A stretch of 12,997 nucleotides of DNA, taken from assembly GCA_019423445.1 (NCBI GenBank), contig JAHZBJ010000053.1, positions 1 through 12,997 of the forward strand. The letters run 5' to 3'. The notes under the pieces are model-generated. The model was not told the DNA's origin and ran no database searches. It was given only the letters and a program-made list of their open reading frames with translations. The stretch comes from Oscillospiraceae bacterium. GTDB taxonomy: Bacteria > Bacillota > Clostridia > Oscillospirales > Ruminococcaceae. The translations under genes were made by a program, and so were the position numbers. Each line of letters starts with the position of its first letter. Position 1 is the first letter of the stretch. Positions 6,526 through 11,937 of the stretch are shown piece after piece.

Positions 6526-6574
6526 GTCCGTGAGAAAAGGGACGCCGCACCGTCAGGCGGTACCCCGCTCCCTG
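6526..6574 (+). repeat. 49-nt hairpin repeat, unit B
   Basis: GTCCGTGAGAAAAGGGACG ... GTACCCCGCTCCCTG. The centre pairs as GGG...CCC and GCCGC...GGCGGT, unrelated in sequence to the centre of D but still self-complementary. The type-one tail (6575 on) runs into an inverted half-unit at 6648-6656 (CAGAGAGCG). Confidence 0.85.
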
Positions 6575-6656
6575 AACAAACAACCTGGGCTGAGAAGAGC
6601 GCAGGACATACCCACAAAACCGCCTTCTGAATCTTAAGTGGTATGCTCAGAGAGCG

Positions 6657-6678
6657 GCCCGGCAGGCCGGGCACCCGC
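6657..6678 (+). repeat. 22-nt NAGG-loop hairpin linker before unit C
   Basis: GCCCGG, loop CAGG, CCGGGC, then ACCCGC. The stem is the swapped version of the one before unit D (CCGGGC/GCCCGG). Confidence 0.75.
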
Positions 6679-6727
6679 GTCCGTGAGAATACGGACGCAG
6701 AGGCGCTGGTTTCTGCCCCGCTCCCTG
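6679..6727 (+). repeat. 49-nt hairpin repeat, unit C
   Basis: GTCCGTGAGAATACGGACG ... TTCTGCCCCGCTCCCTG. Against unit D, the central stem changes from GCAGAAAC to GCAGAGGC while the opposite arm GTTTCTGC is unchanged, so two A-U pairs become G-U pairs and the stem survives as RNA. The type-one tail follows at 6728. Confidence 0.85.
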
Positions 6728-6831
6728 AACAAACAACCTGGGCTGAGAAGTCCGCAGGATATACCCACAAAACCACCTTCTGAATCCCAGGTTAGAAAAC
6801 AAAGCGCCCTATGAATCTTCAGTGGTATGCT

Positions 6832-6879
6832 CAGAGAGCGGCGCACAACGGTTCGGTTCGCACAACGCTTCTCACGGAC
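6832..6879 (-). repeat. 48-nt hairpin repeat, unit E, inverted
   Basis: Minus-strand reading GTCCGTGAGAAGCGTTGTG ... GCGCCGCTCTCTG, one base shorter than the others. It faces unit C and carries the second tail type (AGCATACCACTGAAGATTC). Its first nine bases overlap the end of the DUF1015 coding sequence. Confidence 0.8.
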
Positions 6880-8116
6880 GCAGAAAACGGCATTCCAGGT
6901 AGTAGCGCTTGTCCCGGGCGTTGCCCATGGAGAAGGTCTTTCGGGGGAGGGGCCCCCCGGAGAGCACCATGGGGAAAAGGTCCTCTTTGGGGATGGGGGG
7001 CATCAGGAAGCCCACAGCGTCCTCCTGTTCCGCCAGCCGCCGCAGCTCCTCCTCCCCGTGGATGTAGTCCACCCGGCACTCCGGGTTCTCCCGGCGGTAC
7101 CGGTCCAGGAATCCCTGGAGGGTCCGGGCGGCAAGAGGGGACGGGGGATCGGGCACCCAGAGCCGCCCCTCCATCCCCAGGGTGACATACCGCAGCTCCT
7201 GGGCCCCCTCCCGGGGGAGAAGCCCGGCTCCCAGTTCCAGTTCCAGGTCCTCCAGGAAGCAGTCAGGGCTGATCCCTGTCACCACCCGGTGCACCGGCTC
7301 AAACTCCAGGGAGGGGTCCCAGAGGTTCACCACCTCCACCAGGGCGTACCGGGCCGGGCAGTCCTCCCACTGGTCCTCCGGCAGCTCCCGGCGCACCTCT
7401 TCCCAGTACCGCCGGGCCGCCGCCAGGCTGTGGTTGCCATCTCCCACCCCCAGCTCCATGGGGCTGCGCTCCGCCAGACGTCCCAGGGCCTCCAGCACCG
7501 ATTCCTGCTGCTCCGGGATGAGGCTCCACCCCCGGATGCTCCCACCCCCCAGCATCAGGGAGCCGGTGTACTCCAGGTCCATCTCCCCGATGGCGGCGGA
7601 AAGAGGTTCCAGAACGGTGCGGCCCCGGTCGTCCATCAGCATCATGGCGTGGGGCAGTTCCAGGGGCGCCTCCCGGCGGATGGCCAGGCGCATGGGGATC
7701 CGCTCCTCCACCACCTCTTCGGTGGCCCGCACCGGGGTCCTGGCCCCAGGGCGCCAGTCGTAGCTTTCCAGGTCCAGGGCGGCCATAAGCCCCTTGCGGA
7801 CCTTCCCCGAAGGGAGGGTCCGCTCCAGGTAGATCATCCCCCCGGCGGCAGGGCGGAGAGCGCCTCCTTCCAGGGCGGCTTCCATGGCCCGGCGGATCTC
7901 CGCCGCCGCTTCGGCAGGCTCCGGAGGGGCCTCTTCCAGCAGGCGGTATTCAGGGCAGATCATCCCCAGGGTGGAGGGGCCGTCCCACGCCGCGGCGGCA
8001 GCCTCTTTCCAGTAGTCCGGCCTGCTGGTAAACTGGTCGCAGGCGATGACGCTCCACTGCCCCAGGGGGACGGTGGGCAGCAGGATGCGGGCTGGGCCCA
8101 GAGACGATTCTTTCAT
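6872..8116 (-). CDS. DUF1015 family protein
   Basis: This 414-residue protein starts at 8116 (MKESSLGPARILLP) with GGAGG about 8 nt upstream. A longer in-frame extension to 8482 runs antisense of codon logic through the SLOG gene and is not real. Family marks: the opening WSVIACDQFTSRPDYW, GDGNHSLAAARRYW at 225-238 (the D-G-H/N-H signature), EFEPVHRVV at 271-279, and the closing LPRKTFSMGNARDKRYYLE. DUF1015 (PF06245) proteins are widespread in Firmicutes, often beside serine biosynthesis genes; no reaction is established that I can name, and no ser genes are visible here. The last residues, R-P-stop (CGTCCGTGA), are encoded by repeat unit E, so the native C terminus may have been replaced by the repeat. 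Confidence 0.9.
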   Translation of the reverse strand: MKESSLGPARILLPTVPLGQWSVIACDQFTSRPDYWKEAAAAAWDGPSTLGMICPEYRLLEEAPPEPAEAAAEIRRAMEAALEGGALRPAAGGMIYLERTLPSGKVRKGLMAALDLESYDWRPGARTPVRATEEVVEERIPMRLAIRREAPLELPHAMMLMDDRGRTVLEPLSAAIGEMDLEYTGSLMLGGGSIRGWSLIPEQQESVLEALGRLAERSPMELGVGDGNHSLAAARRYWEEVRRELPEDQWEDCPARYALVEVVNLWDPSLEFEPVHRVVTGISPDCFLEDLELELGAGLLPREGAQELRYVTLGMEGRLWVPDPPSPLAARTLQGFLDRYRRENPECRVDYIHGEEELRRLAEQEDAVGFLMPPIPKEDLFPMVLSGGPLPRKTFSMGNARDKRYYLECRFLRP

Positions 8117-8153
8117 GGGTAAACCTCCGTTGTCCGGCAAAATAGCAGGCATT

Positions 8154-8183
8154 ACTATAGCATAACCGGTGGGAATTTGTAAA
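8154..8183 (-). promoter_or_regulatory. Promoter of the DUF1015 gene
   Basis: On the minus strand TTTACA (complement of 8178-8183), 18 nt, TATAGT (complement of 8154-8159), about 38 nt before the start codon and just after the large hairpin. The gene can therefore be transcribed independently of the SLOG gene. Confidence 0.62.
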
Positions 8184-8189
8184 CCCCCA

Positions 8190-8228
8190 AACACCAGGGG
8201 GAGGGGCAAAGCCCCTCCCCCTGGTGTT
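8190..8228 (-). terminator. 18-bp perfect hairpin between SLOG and DUF1015 genes
   Basis: ACACCAGGGGGAGGGGC (8191-8207) pairs with its exact complement at 8211-8227 around AAA, extended by one A-T pair. It lies 14 nt after the SLOG stop in the minus direction. The trailing sequence is TTTGGGGGTTT, a poor T tract, so it could be a terminator or a 3'-end stabiliser. Confidence 0.65.
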
Positions 8229-8241
8229 GTATTCTCCCGTC

Positions 8242-8721
8242 TCAGACCGGGCTTTGGCAAAGGTTCCGCACCGGCACCCCCAGCTTCCGGGCGTACTGGA
8301 CGGTGTAAAGGGTGCCGCCCCTTTTCCCCGGGAGAAGGCAGCAGACACAGAGCTGGCTCCCCTCCACCAGGCGGCGGTTCCGGGCCTGCATGCACCCGGC
8401 TTGGTAGTCCTCCGCCACATACTCCAGGGAATCCGCCTGTTCCAGGATGGCCCGGTAGGTTCTCCTGTGGTTTTCGGGCCACTTCAGGTCCTGGTCCCGG
8501 CAGGGAAGGATGAGGGAAAGAGCGATTTCCGGGTGGGTCCTTTTGGCGTACAGCACCGCCTGGGTGGCCAGGGTGTCGAAGCCCATGGCGCCCCCCGCCC
8601 GGAAGCAGGTGTACCCATCCCGGATCAGCTCCTCCACCTGGCCGGCCAGGATGTGCCCCCAGGACACCCTCCCCACCGCCGGAAGCTGGCGGTGCCCGGT
8701 GAAGCAGACCGTCTTGCCCAT
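8242..8721 (-). CDS. SLOG-domain protein, DUF1273/YpsA-like
   Basis: This 159-residue protein opens MGKTVCFTGHR; the FTGHR at 7-11 is the hallmark of the DUF1273 branch of the SLOG superfamily. It also has GGAMGFDTLA at 43-52 (glycine-rich nucleotide loop), LILPCRDQDLKWP at 70-82, RNRRLVEGSQLCVCC at 114-128 and GGTLYTVQYARKLGVPV at 135-151 (second loop). SLOG proteins have a Rossmann-like fold thought to bind or cleave nucleotide-derived ligands; Bacillus YpsA affects cell division, but this protein's job is unknown. The start at 8721 is favoured by AAAGG 9 nt upstream; ATG 8730 (MRGMGK) is an in-frame alternative. It is divergent from an XRE regulator. Confidence 0.88.
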   Translation of the reverse strand: MGKTVCFTGHRQLPAVGRVSWGHILAGQVEELIRDGYTCFRAGGAMGFDTLATQAVLYAKRTHPEIALSLILPCRDQDLKWPENHRRTYRAILEQADSLEYVAEDYQAGCMQARNRRLVEGSQLCVCCLLPGKRGGTLYTVQYARKLGVPVRNLCQSPV

Positions 8722-8844
8722 GCCCCTCATCCTTTCTTGTGCTTTCTGTGATATTGTCCCATATCCCCGGGGGAAAATCAATGGGGGATTTTGTTTACAG
8801 TTGTATTTTCCCATAGCCCAGTGAGTAAAACAACCAAGTGTATG

Positions 8845-8858
8845 TGTGCATTTGCACA
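8845..8858. promoter_or_regulatory. Candidate operator TGTGCA-TT-TGCACA
   Basis: A perfect 6-bp dyad with a 2-nt centre lies in the divergent region between the SLOG gene and the XRE regulator, about 35 nt before the -10 of the latter (TATACT, 8893-8898). It is the natural candidate for autoregulation. No binding evidence is available. Confidence 0.45.
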
Positions 8859-8914
8859 TTTTTAGGTTGTCGAAAATAAAACGCCCAAAGGGTATACTTA
8901 TCTGGGGTGAGAAA

Positions 8915-9139
8915 ATGGCCTCAAAATATCAGGATGAATGGCAACAAATCGGCTTAAACGTCGCATATTACCGGAAGTCCCGGGGCCTGACCCAGGAGCT
9001 GCTGGCGGACTCCATCGGCAAGAGCCGCAACCACATCCAGCGGCTGGAAAGCGGCGTTCCCGCCTCGGTAAACACCCTTCTGGACATTGCCCAACAGCTG
9101 GAGGTCCCTGTTTCACGGCTGTTTGAATTCCGGGAATAA
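8915..9139 (+). CDS. Small XRE-family transcriptional regulator
   Basis: This 74-residue protein is essentially one XRE/Cro helix-turn-helix: QQIGLNVAYYRKSRGLTQELLADSIGKSR (helices 1-3, recognition helix about 36-46), then IQRLESGVPASVNTLLDIAQQLEVPVSRLFEF, the usual closing helices. The start at 8915 (MASKYQDEW) follows GGGGTGAG at 8904-8911; the upstream in-frame ATG at 8846 lies within the operator dyad and before the -10, so it cannot be used from this promoter. It has no effector domain. It probably regulates itself and possibly the divergent SLOG gene; a strong terminator closes the unit, so nothing is co-transcribed downstream. Confidence 0.88.
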   Translation: MASKYQDEWQQIGLNVAYYRKSRGLTQELLADSIGKSRNHIQRLESGVPASVNTLLDIAQQLEVPVSRLFEFRE

Positions 9140-9140
9140 T

Positions 9141-9167
9141 CCCCCGTCTCCTGACGGGGGTTTTTTT
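9141..9167 (+). terminator. Rho-independent terminator after the XRE gene
   Basis: CCCCCGTC (9141-9148), loop TCCT, GACGGGGG (9153-9160), then T7 (9161-9167). It starts 2 nt after the stop codon. Confidence 0.93.
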
Positions 9168-9252
9168 CTGCAAAAAACGCCTTCTGTGAGCCTCTTCCCT
9201 TTGGGTGGAAAAAGATCTTTTACCGGTTTTTCTGGAATTTTTCATTTTTGTA

Positions 9253-9299
9253 TGCTATATTTAAAATGTTTGAAGCAGCCGGGGCCTCCGCGGCCCCGG
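9253..9299 (+). promoter_or_regulatory. Promoter and leader hairpin of the TPM-pspA operon
   Basis: An extended -10, TG-C-TATATT (9253-9261), lies in an AT-rich stretch without a clear -35. About 18 nt on, the leader contains the stable stem CCGGGGCC (9279-9286), loop TCCGC, GGCCCCGG (9292-9299), ending 6 nt before the ribosome site. The hairpin is too far from a T tract to be a terminator; it may tune mRNA stability. Confidence 0.45.
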
Positions 9300-9322
9300 G
9301 ACATTGAAGGAGGGGGTACCAT

Positions 9323-10381
9323 ATGGGCAGAGCAGGCCGTGGAGGCGGCGGTTCCAGAGGGGGCCGCAGCGGCGGGTTCAGCGGAGGCAGCCGCCGGAGC
9401 GGAGGATTCAGCGGAGGCGGCCGGAGCGGGCGCAGCAGCGGCAGCAGCTGGGGCGGGAGCCGCGGCAGCGGGGGCTTCTTTTTCGGCCCCACCCGGAACC
9501 GCACCGTAATCGTCACCAGCGGCTGGGGCGGACGCCGGGGCAGCGGCTACAGAGGCGGCTCCGGCGGCTCCGGCGGGAACACCCTCCTGGCAGTGGTGAT
9601 GGTGCTCTTTATTGTGATCATCATTTTCTCCTTTGTGTCCGTCGCCGCTAACGGATCCGGAAGTTCCTCCATCGCCCCCTCCACTGTGGAGCGGGAACCT
9701 CTCCCCGCCGGCTCGGTGAATGAAACCGGCTACTACACCGACGAGCTGGGGTGGATTGTGGACTCCGGGGCCCTCACCAAGGGGATGAAGGCCTTCTACC
9801 AGGAGACGGGGATTCAGCCCTACCTTTATATCACCGACTCGGTGGACGGCTCCCATGATATCTCCGTCCAGGCCCTGTCCGACTACTCCGCCAAACTTTA
9901 CGACCAGATGTTCACCGACGAAGCCCACTTCCTGGTGGTGTTTTGCGAATACGACTGGGAATACCATGTGGGTTACACCATCGGGGCCCAGGCCAAGAGC
10001 GTCCTGGACGACGAAGCCCTGGGGATTTTCCGGGACTACCTGGACCGGTACTACTATGAGGATATCTCCGAAGAGGAGTTTTTCAGCAGGACTTTTGCCG
10101 ACACCGGGGAACGGATCATGACCGTTACCAAGTCCCCCTGGCCGGTGGTGCTGCTGGTATTCGGGCTGATTCTTCTAGCGGCAATCCTGTTTTTCTGGTG
10201 GAAGAAGCGCAAGGAGCAGGAAGCTCTGGAACACAAACGCACCGAGGAGCTGCTGAAGACCCCCATCGAGACCTTCGGGGATACCGAAGCTGAAAATCTG
10301 GCAAAGAAGTATCAACAAAGCGAAGAAGCTTCTCCGGCCCAGGGGACGGATTCCCCGGGGCCTGAGGAGAGTAAAGAGTAA
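9323..10381 (+). CDS. Gly-rich membrane protein with TPM-like extracytoplasmic domain
   Basis: This 352-residue protein starts behind a long GAAGGAGGGGG site. Residues 1-85 are almost only Gly, Ser and Arg, with the word RSGGFSGG twice (15-22 and 25-32) and a short FFFG break. A membrane helix follows at about 87-109. The outside part, about 150-268, has features of a TPM domain (TLP18.3/Psb32/MOLO-1, the YgcG group): YQETGIQPYLYITDS, AHFLVVFCEYDWEYHVGYTIG and an acidic helix FRDYLDRYYYEDISEEEF. A second helix at about 272-293 returns to a charged cytoplasmic tail. The pspA gene follows after 13 nt. Bacillus ydjFGHI combines PspA with TPM-type membrane proteins, so a role in recruiting PspA to stressed membrane is a reasonable inference. 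The basic, disordered N terminus is unusual and could bind RNA, lipid or PspA. Confidence 0.85.
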   Translation: MGRAGRGGGGSRGGRSGGFSGGSRRSGGFSGGGRSGRSSGSSWGGSRGSGGFFFGPTRNRTVIVTSGWGGRRGSGYRGGSGGSGGNTLLAVVMVLFIVIIIFSFVSVAANGSGSSSIAPSTVEREPLPAGSVNETGYYTDELGWIVDSGALTKGMKAFYQETGIQPYLYITDSVDGSHDISVQALSDYSAKLYDQMFTDEAHFLVVFCEYDWEYHVGYTIGAQAKSVLDDEALGIFRDYLDRYYYEDISEEEFFSRTFADTGERIMTVTKSPWPVVLLVFGLILLAAILFFWWKKRKEQEALEHKRTEELLKTPIETFGDTEAENLAKKYQQSEEASPAQGTDSPGPEESKE

Positions 10382-10394
10382 AGGAGACTGTGCT

Positions 10395-11072
10395 ATGGGA
10401 ATTCTTGACAGATTCACCACCATCATCAAGGCCAACATCAACGCTCTTCTGGACCAGGCGGAGGATCCCGCCAAGATGATCGACCAGTATCTCAGCGACA
10501 TGCTGGAGAGCCTTGCGGAAGTCAAGCGGGAGACCGCCGGCGTCATGGCGGAGGAGACCCGCACCAAGGCCAAGGTGGACACCAACGCCGCCGAGGTGCA
10601 GAAGTACGGCGAGCTGGCCAAGAAGGCCCTCCAGGCTGGCAACGAAGCGGACGCCCGGGTATTCATCAGCAAAAAGCAGCAGCTGGAAGCCAACGGCAAA
10701 GGGCTGGAGGAAGCCTACGCCGTGGCCCACGAAAATGCCCAGAAGATGCGCCAGATGCACGACAAGCTGGTCAGCGACATCGAAGAGCTGAAGCGCCGCC
10801 GTGAGACCATCAAGGCCAAGGTGGCCGTGGCCAAGACCCAGGGCAAGCTCAACGAATTCAGCGCCGCCTCTGACAAGGCTTCCGACGCCATGAGTGCTTT
10901 CCAGCGGATGGAAGAGAAAGCGGACCGGATGCTGGCTCAGGAAAACGCCATGGCGGAGCTGAACGCCACCCCGGAGGATCCCGCCGCCGCCCTGGAAAAG
11001 AAATATGGTTCCGCCACCCCCTCCACTGTAGAGGATGAGCTGGCCAAACTGAAGTCTGAATTGGGGCTGTAA
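10395..11072 (+). CDS. pspA: PspA/IM30 family phage-shock protein
   Basis: This 225-residue protein is nearly all helix, with the family's characteristic start MGILDRFTTIIKANINALLDQAEDPAKMIDQYLSD (amphipathic membrane-binding helix, then the EDP-KMIDQ motif). The long coiled coil (about 30-190) is rich in Ala, Glu and Lys, followed by a shorter helix ending DELAKLKSELGL. PspA oligomers (ESCRT-III-like) coat and repair damaged inner membrane and support proton-motive force. AAGGAG lies 9 nt before the ATG, and the gene sits 13 nt after the TPM-like gene in one operon. No PspF-type regulator or PspB/C genes are visible, as is usual in Firmicutes. A GC-rich terminator follows. Confidence 0.93.
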   Translation: MGILDRFTTIIKANINALLDQAEDPAKMIDQYLSDMLESLAEVKRETAGVMAEETRTKAKVDTNAAEVQKYGELAKKALQAGNEADARVFISKKQQLEANGKGLEEAYAVAHENAQKMRQMHDKLVSDIEELKRRRETIKAKVAVAKTQGKLNEFSAASDKASDAMSAFQRMEEKADRMLAQENAMAELNATPEDPAAALEKKYGSATPSTVEDELAKLKSELGL

Positions 11073-11085
11073 GCCCTGTCTTCCC

Positions 11086-11117
11086 GCCCCCGGGCCGCGG
11101 CCTGGGGGCTTTCTTTG
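11086..11117 (+). terminator. Terminator of the TPM-pspA operon
   Basis: GCCCCC (11086-11091) pairs with GGGGGC (11104-11109) around a second self-complementary stretch GGCCGCGGCC, followed by TTTCTTT. The tRNA promoter begins immediately after. Confidence 0.72.
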
Positions 11118-11145
11118 TTGACAAATCCCCGGGGGATGGTATAAT
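11118..11145 (+). promoter_or_regulatory. Promoter of tRNA-Pro
   Basis: Consensus TTGACA (11118-11123), 16 nt, consensus TATAAT (11140-11145), about 58 nt before the mature tRNA. Strong consensus boxes are typical of stable RNA genes. Confidence 0.88.
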
Positions 11146-11210
11146 AACAAGGTGATTGCTGGCAGCGCCAACGGGAGTCTTTCCGGAGCACGCGGCCATA
11201 AAATTCATAT

Positions 11211-11286
11211 CGGGGTGTAGCGCAGCTGGTAGCGCGCTTGCTTTGGGAGCAAGATGCCGGGTGTTCGAATCACCTCACTCCGACCA
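11211..11286 (+). tRNA. tRNA-Pro (anticodon TGG)
   Basis: The 76-nt sequence folds into a full cloverleaf. Acceptor CGGGGTG/CACTCCG has 7 pairs with one G-T; D arm GCGC-AGCTGGTA-GCGC; anticodon stem CTTGC/GCAAG with loop TTTGGGA (anticodon TGG at 11244-11246, reading CCA); variable ATGCC; T arm GGGTG-TTCGAAT-CACCT. Discriminator A and a genomically encoded CCA end it at 11286. It stands alone, between its own promoter and terminator. Confidence 0.97.
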
Positions 11287-11296
11287 GCTTTACCGG

Positions 11297-11322
11297 AAAA
11301 ACCGCCTTCTCAGGCGGTTTTT
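11297..11322 (+). terminator. Terminator after tRNA-Pro
   Basis: AAAAACCGCCT (11297-11307), loop TCTC, AGGCGGTTTTT (11312-11322). It lies 10 nt after the tRNA and is symmetrical enough to work in both directions. Confidence 0.88.
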
Positions 11323-11496
11323 CTGCGTTCCGGAGAAATTCTTTGGAGGTTGGTCCGCCGGTTCAATCCTGTGACAAGAAGCGCTTCCTATTCCACACCA
11401 CACATTCAGACTTTTATTCTTTGTTTGTACGGCGTATTTCCTGCGCCGCCCTTCTCCCATCCAAAATATCTATAGCTATTTTATATGGTTTACCTC

Positions 11497-11543
11497 TTGA
11501 CTGAATCCAAAAAATTCATATAATAAAATTAGAATCATTCTAA
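11497..11543 (+). promoter_or_regulatory. Promoter with PerR-type operator
   Basis: TTGACT (11497-11502), 16 nt, TATAAT (11519-11524). At the expected start site lies TTAGAATCATTCTAA (11529-11543), a perfect 7-1-7 inverted repeat of the PerR/Fur-box class (PerR consensus TTATAATNATTATAA, differing by one symmetrical base in each arm). It should be bound by the regulator encoded just downstream. The stretch from the tRNA terminator to here (about 11325-11496) holds no gene I can support. Confidence 0.85.
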
Positions 11544-11559
11544 AAACAGGTTGGACGAT

Positions 11560-11937
11560 ATGACAAAATATGGAAAGAAAATTTTAGAAATCGTAAGCAT
11601 TTCCCGCAGCCATATGACGGCTGAGGAAATTTTTGACGCCTTGCGGCAAACTTATCCAACCGTGGTGTTAGCCACTGTGTACAATAACCTCAACCGTCTG
11701 TGGCAGGAGAATCTGATCCGTAAGGTATCGGTGGAAGGGATGCCCGACCGGTATGACCACATCCAACGCCATGATCACCTAGTGTGCAAGGGATGCGGAA
11801 AACTTATGGACATCGACCTGGGCGATCTCACCGCACAGCTGGAAAAAACGGCCGGAATCTCTATTTTGTCGTATGATCTGAAACTGACTTATTTATGTGA
11901 AAACTGTCAGCAGAAAATGAAACAGAAAGGAATGTGA
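11560..11937 (+). CDS. perR: PerR-like peroxide-sensing Fur-family repressor
   Basis: This encodes 125 residues from the ATG at 11560 (weak AGG site); an in-frame TTG at 11551 would add MDD. The winged helix covers about 1-65, with SRSHMTAEEIFDAL and the recognition segment TVVLATVYNNLNRL. The structural zinc site is complete: C76-x2-C79 (CKGC) and C113-x2-C116 (CENC). The regulatory iron ligands known from Bacillus PerR (H37, D85, H91, H93, D104) have counterparts H18, D66, H71, H73 and D84, although the spacing D66-H71 is one residue shorter. Asp rather than Glu at the last position favours PerR over Fur. With Fe2+, peroxide oxidises the His ligands and releases DNA. It would autorepress and control the hydrogenase gene whose GTG start overlaps its TGA. 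Codon use is AT-richer than the genes to the left. Confidence 0.85.
   Translation: MTKYGKKILEIVSISRSHMTAEEIFDALRQTYPTVVLATVYNNLNRLWQENLIRKVSVEGMPDRYDHIQRHDHLVCKGCGKLMDIDLGDLTAQLEKTAGISILSYDLKLTYLCENCQQKMKQKGM

Noticed and set aside
3962..6583. A very long (873-codon) minus-strand open frame opposite nrdJ
   Set aside because: It is the antisense shadow of a GC-rich, well-recognised gene; its product is Gly/His/Ala-rich with no recognisable domain and there is no ribosome site at its start.
6192..6846. Minus-strand frames through the repeats that give protein-like words such as VCSGSGAETSAS and FSRTR
   Set aside because: They are translations of the repeat units themselves, with the conserved ends producing the recurring words. 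They have no ribosome sites and no codon bias.
6290..6880. CRISPR array
   Set aside because: Units are in both orientations, variable in their centres rather than their spacers, and joined by hairpins of irregular placement. There is no identical repeat and no cas gene.
6827..8122. 431-codon plus-strand frame opposite the DUF1015 gene
   Set aside because: It is a GC-driven antisense shadow, rich in His, Pro, Gly and Gln, without motifs.
8117..8482. N-terminal extension of the DUF1015 frame
   Set aside because: It crosses the promoter, the 18-bp hairpin and the 3' part of the SLOG gene in another frame; the ATG at 8116 has a good ribosome site and begins with family sequence.
9242..9967. Minus-strand Ala/Gly-rich frame opposite the TPM-like gene
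   Set aside because: It is a mirror of the Gly/Ser-rich codons of the plus-strand gene, which has the ribosome site, membrane helices and operon partner.
11340..11385. Degenerate tRNA fragment (GGTTCAATCC resembles a T arm)
   Set aside because: Only one arm-like word is present; acceptor, D and anticodon stems cannot be formed, so it is probably chance.
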